From Gemmatimonadota bacterium (GTDB lineage Bacteria > Gemmatimonadota > Gemmatimonadetes > Gemmatimonadales > Gemmatimonadaceae), in NCBI GenBank assembly GCA_014192065.1, contig BJHH01000005.1, positions 62,001 to 126,000 on the forward strand: a stretch of DNA of 64,000 nucleotides. Direction: 5' to 3'. Numbering within the stretch: position 1 is the first letter of the stretch; each line of letters begins with the position of its first letter. The translations under genes were made by a program, and so were the position numbers. Positions 40,882 to 50,100 of the stretch are shown here, piece after piece. The notes beneath the pieces were generated by a model that saw only the letters and a list, made by a program, of their open reading frames with translations, was not told the DNA's origin and did no database searches.

Positions 40882-43830
40882 CTAGGGGATCGCTCCCGCC
40901 GCGCCAGCGCGCCGCGGATCGGCGCCAGCCGTCACACGTCGTCCGTCAATCGCGATCGCCGCGCCGTAGCCTTCACGCAGTTCGCCTTTGAACGAGACGA
41001 AATCGAAGTCGTAGCCCATCTCGCGTAGCCGTTTGATCACCTCGAGTGAGAATCCGTCTTCCACCTGAATGAACACAGGGCCGGCCGGCGCCGCGCCGCG
41101 CCCGCCCGCACCACCACCGCGGCCACCGGCGTCACCTGGCGCGGCCGCACTGAGCAACGGCGCCTCGGTGGGAATGAACGCCCCACCACCACCGCGCCCG
41201 CCGGGAAGGAATCGCGGCAACTCGAGTGCCTGCTGCGGCGTCATACCGTAGTCCATCAGGCCGAGCAGCGTTTCGTACACCGCCGACGTGATCCAGGCGT
41301 TGCCGGCCGCACCCACGGCGAACACCGGTCGCTTGTCACGCATGACGATCGTCGGCGCGAGCGTACTGCCGTGCCGCGCGAACGGAAGCCGCGCGCCGTA
41401 TGCCGTTGGATCTGTTCCGTACGATGTGAGCTTGTCGTTGTAGATAAATCCGAGGCCCGGCGTGACGTAGAAGTTGCCGCCCCAGGTGCCAAGCGTTTGC
41501 GTGACGGAGACGGCATTGCCGTCATTGTCGGCAACCACGAACGCTGTCGTGCCGGCCGCGTGACAATACGTCACCTCGATGGCATGGTCTGGTCCGCACC
41601 CGCGTTCCTGTACGATCTCGGCGATCTGTTCGATGAGTGGCCGAGTTGCCGAGCCGAGTTCCAGTGGAGCATCCGACGCGCGCGCGGCGGGCGGATTGCA
41701 CGCGAGGGTGTCCGCGCGGAGGTCCGTGGCGCGAATGGCGCGATCAGGGCGGAAACAACTCCATCGCACCTTCGCCGAATCCTTGCTCGTCATCGCGGTG
41801 ATGTCGACCGGCCAGAAACCGGGATCGGCTACGCGTCCGCGTGGTACGAGTGTCCACGAAGCAAGCGCGGCGTGCAGCGACGCTGCGTCATCGGTGTACT
41901 GGCGCACCGGGCCGTACTGCTCGAGCATGTTGAACTTACCCACGAGGTCGGCACCACCGGAGACTGGGGGCGCGCTCGAATAGATCGTATATCCGCGATA
42001 GGTGCCGCGCACCGGTTCGCGATCGGCGGCAAAATAGCGATTGAGGTCGCTCACTTTCATCGCATTGCCCTTCGAATGCAAATCGTCTGCGAGCTTCTGG
42101 GCGACGACTCCGCGATAGAATCCATCGGCGCCACGCTCGGCGACCTGCTCGAGCACCCAGGCCAGATCGGGATTTTTCAACGTGTCGCCCGCGGTGAGCG
42201 GCTTGTTGTCGCGGAAGAAGAGCTTCTTGCTCGACTCGTACTTGAGAAAATGCTCGCGCTCGGTGGACAGGGTCGTGGCGAGTCCATCGCTCACGATGTA
42301 CCCCTCTTTCGCCGCGCGAATCGCTGGCGCGACGATCTCCTTCCACGTGACCTTGCCCGACCCGTACTGTTTGAACGCGCTGTACATCCCGGCAATGGTG
42401 CCGGGTACGTTGGCGAGCACGGGGCCGTCGCTCGGATACCGGCCGTTCTGCAGGAGCGAGGTGTTCTGCAGGCCCGCGTCCTCGGGTACGCGGGTCATGA
42501 AGTCGATGAGCTTCGGGCTCTCCAACCTCGCCAGTGTGATCACCATCTGACCATATCCCCCAGGGCCGCTGGCGTCGGGCTCGACAACACCGAGCGCGAA
42601 GCTCACGGCCGCTGCCGCGTCGACGGCGTTGCCGCCAGCGCGGAAGATCTCAAGGCCGGCCGCGGTCGCGACGGGATGCGCGCTCGATACGGCCGCACGT
42701 CCCATGGCGGCTTCGCGGAGTGGCGGCCGCTCGCGAATCATCCGATACAACACGCGCTGCAGTTCGTCGTCGTCCTTCGCCGCCTCGGCTTGCGCCCGAA
42801 ACCGGTTCTTCAGTTGCGACCACTGGGCGAGGCGATCGGCGGCCGCCGGCGTGGAGAAGTAGAGTTTGGCCGACCGTTCCCAGATCTGGTCGAGCGCATT
42901 GCTGTTGCGCTCGGCGCGGTCACGCGGCGCATCGATCACCGCCTCGCGGCGGTCCGCATCGGGAGCAGTCGGCGCGGCGAGCAACACGAGCTGGCTTTGT
43001 GTGCCAAACGGATCGCGCACCGCGCGGTCGCCGAGTCGAGCGGGGTCGCCGTTATACCCGGGGCCACCCTCGTCGATTTCGGCGATAGCGAGCTGCGTGC
43101 CGCTGGGCGACCACGCGACGTCGCCGCGACGCGAGGCGACGAAGTTGGTGTAGCTGCCATTGGCGGGCACGGCGTAGATGCCCGCGCGACCGCCGATGGC
43201 CGGTGTCGAGAAGACGATACGCGATCCGTCGGGCGACCAGGCGAGGCGTTCCGGGGCGCGATCGGCTACCGCAACGCCGTCGCGGCTGTTCGCGAGCGTG
43301 CGGATGATCAGGCGTCGGCCCGTCTCGAAGAGCTGCACGTACGCGATGCGCGAACCGTCGGGCGAGTACGCGGGCGCGATCTCGGCCTGCTCGCGTGTGG
43401 TGAGTCGTGTCTCGCTGCCATCAGCCGCGCGGGTCCAGATCCGGGCGCCGCCGCCGAACCCTCGGACGAATGCCACACTGCCATCGGGCGCGAGGCTCGG
43501 CGCGCTGTCGTCATCCCGCGCGTTTGTGAGGCGCTCGGGTTCGGTGCCCGTGATGGCGACGGGAATGCGCCAGAGTGAAAAAACGCCCGCGCGGTTTGAC
43601 GAATAGATGATCGACTTGCCGTCCGTGCTCCACACCGGATCGCGGTCCCACGCGGCGCCCTTGGTGAGCGGCATCCATTTTCCGCCAGCCGATTGCTGGA
43701 CGTAGAGGTCGCCATCGATCGAGACGGCCATGCGACCGTCGGTGGCGAAGGCCGGTGTGCGCGCACCCTTGAGCGCGGAGTCCTGCGGCGCGATGACGAG
43801 CGCGAGTAGCAGTCCCAAAATGCTGTTCAT
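40882..43830 (-). CDS. PD40 propeller fused to gamma-glutamyltranspeptidase
   Basis: 982 residues from ATG 43830, overlapping the stop of the HEAT-cyclophilin gene (ATGA). A short N-terminal hydrophobic segment (MNSILGLLLALVIAPQ) may be a signal. Residues about 25-280 are PD40 repeats (YSPDGSRIAYVQ, WSPDGSRIVFST). From about 365 a complete GGT domain follows: MGRAAVSSAHPVATAAGLEIFRAGGNAVDAAAAV, FVVADNDGNAVSVTQTL and APTIVMRDKRP. The autoprocessing nucleophile should be Thr761 in GTTAF; the residue after the Thr pair is Ala where E. coli GGT has His. Two Gly/Arg-rich tracts lie near the C-terminus (about 41060-41215). It should cleave gamma-glutamyl peptides such as glutathione; products could enter by the downstream permease. 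Confidence 0.87.
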   Translation of the reverse strand: MNSILGLLLALVIAPQDSALKGARTPAFATDGRMAVSIDGDLYVQQSAGGKWMPLTKGAAWDRDPVWSTDGKSIIYSSNRAGVFSLWRIPVAITGTEPERLTNARDDDSAPSLAPDGSVAFVRGFGGGARIWTRAADGSETRLTTREQAEIAPAYSPDGSRIAYVQLFETGRRLIIRTLANSRDGVAVADRAPERLAWSPDGSRIVFSTPAIGGRAGIYAVPANGSYTNFVASRRGDVAWSPSGTQLAIAEIDEGGPGYNGDPARLGDRAVRDPFGTQSQLVLLAAPTAPDADRREAVIDAPRDRAERNSNALDQIWERSAKLYFSTPAAADRLAQWSQLKNRFRAQAEAAKDDDELQRVLYRMIRERPPLREAAMGRAAVSSAHPVATAAGLEIFRAGGNAVDAAAAVSFALGVVEPDASGPGGYGQMVITLARLESPKLIDFMTRVPEDAGLQNTSLLQNGRYPSDGPVLANVPGTIAGMYSAFKQYGSGKVTWKEIVAPAIRAAKEGYIVSDGLATTLSTEREHFLKYESSKKLFFRDNKPLTAGDTLKNPDLAWVLEQVAERGADGFYRGVVAQKLADDLHSKGNAMKVSDLNRYFAADREPVRGTYRGYTIYSSAPPVSGGADLVGKFNMLEQYGPVRQYTDDAASLHAALASWTLVPRGRVADPGFWPVDITAMTSKDSAKVRWSCFRPDRAIRATDLRADTLACNPPAARASDAPLELGSATRPLIEQIAEIVQERGCGPDHAIEVTYCHAAGTTAFVVADNDGNAVSVTQTLGTWGGNFYVTPGLGFIYNDKLTSYGTDPTAYGARLPFARHGSTLAPTIVMRDKRPVFAVGAAGNAWITSAVYETLLGLMDYGMTPQQALELPRFLPGGRGGGGAFIPTEAPLLSAAAPGDAGGRGGGAGGRGAAPAGPVFIQVEDGFSLEVIKRLREMGYDFDFVSFKGELREGYGAAIAIDGRRVTAGADPRRAGAAGAIP

Positions 43831-45383
43831 CGTCCAATCACCTCGATGCGGGCGATCACGTCGCCTTCGAGCACTCCGTCGGCGACGTCGATGCCCTCAA
43901 TGATTTCCGCAAACACCGTGTAGTCGCGATTGAGCCTGAAGTTGTCGCGCAGGTTCACAAACCACTGGGCATCTCCGGTATCGTGCTCGCCGGTGCTCAT
44001 GCCGATGGTGCCGCGGGCGTGCGGGACGATGCCGAGTTCGTCGCGGAAAAAGCGCGGAAACCCGAGGAACTCATTGGCGCCCGGGGCGCCACCCTGGGTC
44101 ACGAAGTCGGGTTCAACACGGTGCCAGGTATTGCCGTTGTACCAGCCGCTCTTCGCGAGCGCGAGCACCCGCGCGGCCATGACGGGCGCATTGTCGCCAC
44201 GGAGGCGCACGACGAATGACCCGCCGCCGCTCGAGTCGGCCATCACGACGCGCAGACGGAGATCCGCGCCGAGCGCTAGGCGCGCGGCGTCGGCCGGGAG
44301 CGCGATCGGCAGTGGCGTGCATTGTGCCGCGGGGCCGCTGACGCCGAGTGTCGTCCCGATGTCGGCGTAGGTGCGGGCGATCGCACAGTCGAAGTCCGCG
44401 GCGAGCGGCGCTACGCGTGCCCAGTCTCGCGCTTGGGCGAACTCGGCCACGCGCTCGGCCACCGCCGCTCGGACGCGGCGGGCGGTCTCACTGGAGTCGC
44501 GCTGTAGCTGCAGGCCGGCATGGATGGCTGCAGTGAGGGTCGCGTCGCCACGCGGTGAACCCTTGAGCGCGCGCGCGGCGGCGCGGATCACCGGATTCCC
44601 GCGGCCGGCGAGCGCGGCGAGCAAGAGGTCGTCCGCCGAGTGGCCAGCGACGCGGGCGAGCCCGTCAATGGCCGCCTCCTTCACGTTGTCGTCGGCATCC
44701 ATTGCGAGTGCGCGCAACGCCGCGGTGTCGGCGAGGGTGGAGGCCGCGCGTGCCGCGTACACTCGCAGACTGCTAATGCGACTGCCGGCCAGACGGGGAA
44801 GGGCCGTGCGTGCGTCGGCGGGCGCGATGCGCGCGAGCGCGGTCAGTGCGTGTGCCGCGGCATGCCACGACACACCGCCCTTGGCACGCACGGACGAGGA
44901 TGGCGCGCTGTTCGTCCAGATGCGGAGGGTCGCGACGATCGCGGCATCTGTGCCGCAGGGCGCCTGCAGCAAGTCGGTCGCGCGCAGGCGCACCTGCCAG
45001 GTGCTGTCGGCGAGCGCGGTGCGAAGTGCGTCGCACTGGTCGTTGCGTGCGCCGAGCGCGCGATAGCGGAGGCGCCACGCCGGGTCAGTGTACGCGGGCG
45101 GGGCAGGGAGCGGCGGTAGCGAATCGCGCCGTCCGAACAGTGCGTCCCTCGATCGGCCGAGTCCGCGTTGCGCGATGACTCGAATGCGAGGGTCGGCGCT
45201 GCGCAGTCCGTCGGCGTAGGCGCCGGCGGTGGTGTCGCGGCGCTCTTCGGCGAGTAAGAGTCGGGCGACGAGTGCGCTGTCGGCGGACGAGGTGCTTCGC
45301 TGTGCGAACGCGATCGAGCTCGCGATCGAGCTCGCGATCGAGCTCGCGATCAGCAGGGCGGCAATGATGGGCAGTCGGCTCAT
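43827..45383 (-). CDS. Exported HEAT-repeat cyclophilin-type peptidyl-prolyl isomerase
   Basis: 518 residues from ATG 45383. The signal peptide is MSRLPIIAALLIASSIASSIASSIAFAQ, whose IASS units come from a 12-bp tandem repeat. Residues about 40-330 are HEAT-like helical pairs (DPRIRVIAQRGLGR, WQVRLRATDLLQ, DDNVKEAAIDGLARV, NPVIRAAARALKG). The cyclophilin domain follows: FVVRLRGDNAPVMAARVLALAKSGWYNGNTWHRVEPDFVTQGG and RGTIGMSTGEHDTGDAQWFVNL. It should catalyse prolyl isomerisation in periplasmic proteins, and the HEAT part may hold clients. Coupling to the transpeptidase fusion hints that it assists folding of that large protein. Confidence 0.85.
   Translation of the reverse strand: MSRLPIIAALLIASSIASSIASSIAFAQRSTSSADSALVARLLLAEERRDTTAGAYADGLRSADPRIRVIAQRGLGRSRDALFGRRDSLPPLPAPPAYTDPAWRLRYRALGARNDQCDALRTALADSTWQVRLRATDLLQAPCGTDAAIVATLRIWTNSAPSSSVRAKGGVSWHAAAHALTALARIAPADARTALPRLAGSRISSLRVYAARAASTLADTAALRALAMDADDNVKEAAIDGLARVAGHSADDLLLAALAGRGNPVIRAAARALKGSPRGDATLTAAIHAGLQLQRDSSETARRVRAAVAERVAEFAQARDWARVAPLAADFDCAIARTYADIGTTLGVSGPAAQCTPLPIALPADAARLALGADLRLRVVMADSSGGGSFVVRLRGDNAPVMAARVLALAKSGWYNGNTWHRVEPDFVTQGGAPGANEFLGFPRFFRDELGIVPHARGTIGMSTGEHDTGDAQWFVNLRDNFRLNRDYTVFAEIIEGIDVADGVLEGDVIARIEVIGR
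45310..45351 (-). repeat. 12-bp tandem repeat inside a signal peptide
   Basis: The unit GCGATCGAGCTC is repeated 3.5 times and stays in frame, encoding repeated IASS in the hydrophobic core of the cyclophilin signal peptide. Copy number changes of 12 bp keep the frame but alter the length of the hydrophobic core. Confidence 0.9.
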
Positions 45384-45490
45384 GGCTGTAATGATATGTG
45401 CCGCCTTCGCGGTTGGCAGACGAAGCGTCCGGGTGCCACTGTTGGTCCGTGGAAGTAGGTTCATACCAAACCGGAATCGGAGTCTGCGCT

Positions 45491-47068
45491 GTGAATTTCC
45501 GCCTGCCCGCCGTCGCCCTCTTGTTCGTGTTGGCTGCCTCACCCGCTGGCGCACAGCAATACGACATCGTTCTCGCGAACGCCACGATCATCGACGGCAC
45601 CGGCGCGGCGCGATTCACCGGCGCGGTGGGGATCACCGGCGACCGGATCGCGATCGTCTCGCGCACGCCGATTCCGGCCGCACAGGCCAAGCGCGTGATT
45701 GACGTAAGGGGTCACGTCGTGGCGCCTGGGTTCATCGACCTGCACGCGCATCTCGAACCGCTCCTGCAGATGCCGGGCGCCGAAAGCGCCGCCCGGCAGG
45801 GTGTCACGCTGGCGCTCGGCGGCCCGGATGGCGGCGGCCCCTGGCCGTTCAAACCTTATCTCGATTCGGCAGAGAAGGCCGGGCTCGGTATCAACGTTGC
45901 ATTCCTCGTGGGGCACAATACGGTTCGCCGCGAGGTCATGGCCACCGCGAATCGCGCGCCCACGGTTGCTGAGCTCGAGAAGATGAAGGCGATGATCGCG
46001 ACGGGAATGAAGGAAGGGGCGTTTGGCATGAGCACCGGATTGCGGTACGTCCCGGGCTACTACTCCAAGACTGACGAAGTCATCGCGCTCGCCAAGGTCG
46101 CCGCCGCGTCAGGTGGCATCTATACCTCGCACCTGCGCGAAGAGGGGCTCGGTCTCATCCGCGGCGTCAGCGAAGCGATCGACATCGGTAAGCAGGCGCG
46201 CATCCCGATCGTCCTCACGCACCACAAGGCGGTAGGGCAACCGACGTGGGGCAAGAGCGCGGTCACGCTCGCCATGGTGGACTCGGCGCGCCGCGCGGGC
46301 ATCGACGTGATGATCGACCAGTACCCGTACACGGCGAGCTCGACGAGCTTCAGTGTGCTGATGCCGCCGTGGGCACTTGAGGGCGGCAATACCGAGTTGC
46401 GAAAAAAACTTGCGAACCCGGAACTGCGCAACGCGATCGAAAAGGGGATTCTTGAGCTTTTGCTCAACGACCGCGGCGGTGGCGACATCAAGCGGGTGCA
46501 GTTCGCGAGCGTGAGCTGGGACCCTTCGCTCAACGGCAAGACCCTCTACGACTGGGCCGTGAAGCGCGGTGTGCCGCCAACGCCAGAAGGCGCGGTGCAG
46601 CTCGTCATTGAGGGAGTGCTGAAAGGCGCGCCGTCGAGCGTCTTCCATGTGATGGACGAGAAGGACGTCCGGCGCATCATGGCGCACCCGCAGACGATGA
46701 TTGCGAGCGACGGCCGCCTCTCGGAGCCCGGGGTCAGCGTGCCGCACCCGCGCAACTATGGCACCTTCCCCCGCGTGCTCGGCGAATACGTGCGCGTGCA
46801 GCAAGTGCTTACGCTCGAGACTGCGGTGAAGAAAATGACCAGCATGCCGGCCAAGCGCCTCGGACTTGCCGACCGCGGCTGCCTGCGCGAAGGCTGTGCG
46901 GCGGACATCACGGTGTTCGACGCGGCGACCGTGGCGGACAAGGGGACATTCGCGAGCCCGCACCAGTATCCGGTCGGTATCGAGTGGGTCTTCGTGGGCG
47001 GGCAGGCCGTGGTGGCTGATGGGAAGTTCACGTCGGCGCGACCAGGCCACGTCCTACGAAAGCGGTAA
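45491..47068 (+). CDS. Exported N-acyl-D-amino-acid deacylase family protein
   Basis: 525 residues from GTG 45491, with GGAG eight bases upstream; the longer frame overlaps the divergent gene. The signal peptide VNFRLPAVALLFVLAASPAGAQ precedes an amidohydrolase of the D-aminoacylase type: LANATIIDGTGAARFTGAVGITGDRIA, VAPGFIDLHAHLEPLLQM, GAFGMSTGLRYVPGYYSKTDEVIALAKVAA, YTSHLREEG, VLTHHKAVG and IASDGRLSEPG. The GLRYxPG and SHLREE segments are typical of the family. It probably releases amino acids from N-acyl-D-amino acids or D-residue peptides in the periplasm. The canonical metal-ligand cysteine is not obvious. It diverges from the cyclophilin-transpeptidase-permease genes, with which it shares a scavenging role. 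Confidence 0.88.
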   Translation: MNFRLPAVALLFVLAASPAGAQQYDIVLANATIIDGTGAARFTGAVGITGDRIAIVSRTPIPAAQAKRVIDVRGHVVAPGFIDLHAHLEPLLQMPGAESAARQGVTLALGGPDGGGPWPFKPYLDSAEKAGLGINVAFLVGHNTVRREVMATANRAPTVAELEKMKAMIATGMKEGAFGMSTGLRYVPGYYSKTDEVIALAKVAAASGGIYTSHLREEGLGLIRGVSEAIDIGKQARIPIVLTHHKAVGQPTWGKSAVTLAMVDSARRAGIDVMIDQYPYTASSTSFSVLMPPWALEGGNTELRKKLANPELRNAIEKGILELLLNDRGGGDIKRVQFASVSWDPSLNGKTLYDWAVKRGVPPTPEGAVQLVIEGVLKGAPSSVFHVMDEKDVRRIMAHPQTMIASDGRLSEPGVSVPHPRNYGTFPRVLGEYVRVQQVLTLETAVKKMTSMPAKRLGLADRGCLREGCAADITVFDAATVADKGTFASPHQYPVGIEWVFVGGQAVVADGKFTSARPGHVLRKR

Positions 47069-47101
47069 GGTGTCGTCGGTATACGCTGCCGCCGGCGCGG
47101 G

Positions 47102-50100
47102 TTACCGCTTTTGCACCGCACTCGAGTCTGGCACTGTCACCGCGGCAACGGCCGCCCCCAGCATCCGCACCCGCAGGTCGTTCTGCTTCCGTGCGACCCG
47201 CTCGGCCATCCGGTTGAACACCGTGCGCGCCTTTGTGTACTGCCCCGTCCTGAGCAGCGACACGACGGCGCCGTCGCGGAAGGTGTCCGGATCAACCCAC
47301 TTGACGTCGTTCTCGATGGCGAAGAGCAGCGCATCCACCTGCGACGAGGCCTCGAGCCAGCTGTAGGTCGAAACGCCGTGCATGAACTTGATTGCGGCCA
47401 TCGCATCGGCAGGAGCGTTCTGTGCCTTGGCGAACTGTGTCAGTGATGCGTAGAACGATTCATCGGCCCATCCCATCGTGCCGCTGTGAAGATCCTGCTC
47501 GACGTCCATCGCCAGTGTCATGAACTCGGGCCAGTCGCTCGGCGCGTGGTTGGCGGCCATGCGGTCCTTGAGTGTCTGATACTTGGCCATCGCCGCCCTG
47601 AAGCGGGGGCGATCCTTGCTGTCCACGGCAGGACCACGCCCGAGACGCATCGCAGCCGACACCGCGCGGTACCGTACCCGCTCGACGTCGAGCGGAGCGA
47701 GCGGCTCATCGCTTGGGCCAGTCTTGCGACCGGTGAGCAGTGCGCCGAGGTCGAACCGGTCGTCGCCGAGCCCGGCGAATCCGCGTGAGAACCGCTTTTC
47801 GTAGCGTGTTTGCTCGCTCATGAGGTCGAGGGTCGGATAGAAATCCGAGTTCGCGCCTTCGGCGTCGCCGATGAGCGGCACCAACGCCTCGCGCGTGACC
47901 AGCTTTGTCCCTTCGGCCGCCTCGGGTGTGATCAGGTGAAAGTGCTTGAGGTCGGCTTGGATGTTCGGCAGTGAGAACACCGACCAGTCAGGCTTCGGCA
48001 GTTCGGGTTTGTTCGACGCGACGATGAGAATGTCCACGTCGGCCGTGCGGTAGATCTCATATGACGGAAAGTTCTTGTGCACCGCTTTGATCACCGAGAG
48101 CACGAGACCATCGTCGATCTCATACAGGTGCAGCCACTGGCCGAAGACGCCATCGGGCGTGAGGTAGGTGCGGACGCGCTTGTAAAATTCGTCGGTGAAG
48201 AGTCCGCTGACGCCGCTGACCCAGGGATTCGACGGCTCCGAGAGAATGAAGTCGAACGTCGAGTTCGACGCGGCGAAGTAACTCTTCGCATCGTCGTGCA
48301 CATAGCGCGAGCGCGGATCATCGAAGACGCGCTTGTTGACCGGATAGAACAGGCGCGAGCCGTTGATCATCTCGGGCTCGATGTCGATCGTGACGAGTTC
48401 CTCGATGGTCGGACTGCCGAGCAGGAAGTGACTCGACATACCGGAGCCGTTGCCGATGACCGCGCCGCGCTTGGCGTTCGGGACGTGGGCGAGCGTGGTG
48501 AGCGGCAGCAGCACCTGCGTCGACTCGTCGCCGTCGAGCCGAGAAGGGGCGATCGTCGACGTATCGCTGGCAAACCACTCGGGTGACAGCGACGCATCGG
48601 GCTTGCCGTTCGTCGAAATCGAGTAACTGCCGTCGTCACTCTTGCGTACGCTCACGGTCGCGGTGCGCCCGTCCTCATAAAAGACAATGCCGTGGTCGCG
48701 TTTGCCGGGCTGAGGGGTCGTGCCGTACCGGAAGACGCCGCTCGTGAGAATGCCGCGATCGAAGTCGGCGTTGATGAACCCGCCGGCGACGACGAGCACG
48801 GAAGCGCCGACCAGCGCGACGGCGAAACGGTGGGTGCTGGCGTTCGTGCGCCCGGCGATAAACATCAACCAGACGCCGAGTGCCATGTCGATCACGCCGC
48901 CCAAAATGAGCAGCGTCTTCAGTCCAACGACTGGGATGAGGACCAGCGCTGCGAGGGTGACGCCGACGATGGAGCCAAGCGTGTTGACGCTGTACACGGC
49001 GCCGATGGACCGTTCGCCCCCGCCCGCGCCGATGAGGATGCGCGTGATAAGGGGGAGCGTGATGCCGGCGCAGAACGTCGCCGGGACCATGACCGCCATC
49101 GCGATGCCGTACTTGGCGACGGTAAAGAATTGGTAGCCTTCGGCATTCTGGTCGAGTCCCTGAATCAGGAACGCCATCCAGTCGAAGCTCGAGAGGTAGG
49201 CCGTGAGGGTCGCGATGGCGAGAGCGCCCATGGCCCACTGCGTGACGGCGAGGGCGCGAATTGGACTGCGGAAGCTGTCGGCGCGGCTGCGGACCCAGTA
49301 GGCGCCGAGCGCGAGGCCGAGGATGAACGCCGAGAGCATGAGCTCGAACGAGTGCGTGGCGCTGCCTAGGACGAGCGACAACATGCGCACCCACGCGATC
49401 TCATAGATGAAGCTCGACAGGGCCGTCCCCGCGGCAACGCTGAGCATGATGCGCCAGAGCAGGGGGAGCTCAATGGCGATCGTGGGCGTTGCGGTACGGG
49501 TAGCGACTGGCGTTGGCGCCGAGACAGCAGTTGGCGTGGCCTCTGACGGATCCGGCATCTCGGTCGATCCGGCGGCTGAAGCAGGCGCGCCAACCGCAGG
49601 CGCGCCAACCGCAGGCACGCCAACCGCAGGCACGCCAACCGCAGGCGCCGCATCCTGCGTGAGTCGCACGCTCGCGAACACCGCGAGTCCGACGAGGATA
49701 TTGATGATGGCCGCCGTGAGAATCGTGCCCGGCAGTCCCACGACAGCGATCAGGTAGAAGCCCGCGATGAGCACGCCAGCCGCGGCGCCGATCGAGTTGG
49801 CGAAGTAGAGCAGGCCGAGCACTCGTCCGCTTTCACGTGTACCGTCTGACGACACGAGGCGGAGAAACCCTGACGTCATGAGCGGGAAGGTCATGCCGAG
49901 CAGAACCGACTGCGGCAGGATCAGCAGCGATGCGAGCGTCCACTTGACGATGACGAGCGTCGTGCCACTCGTGAGCGCTGGGAAGATCGACGTGTACGCG
50001 AACGCCGTCGTGCTCTCGAAAATGCCGTGAAAGAAGAGCCCGAGGATGCCTACGGCCACTTCGATGGCCGCGTATCCGACGAGCGGTTCCTTGATTCGGC

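Noticed and set aside
41371-43578. A 735-codon open frame on the plus strand opposite the GGT fusion.
   Set aside because: The opposite strand encodes clear GGT and PD40 motifs; this frame has an Arg/Gly-rich, shadow-like composition and no recognisable domain.
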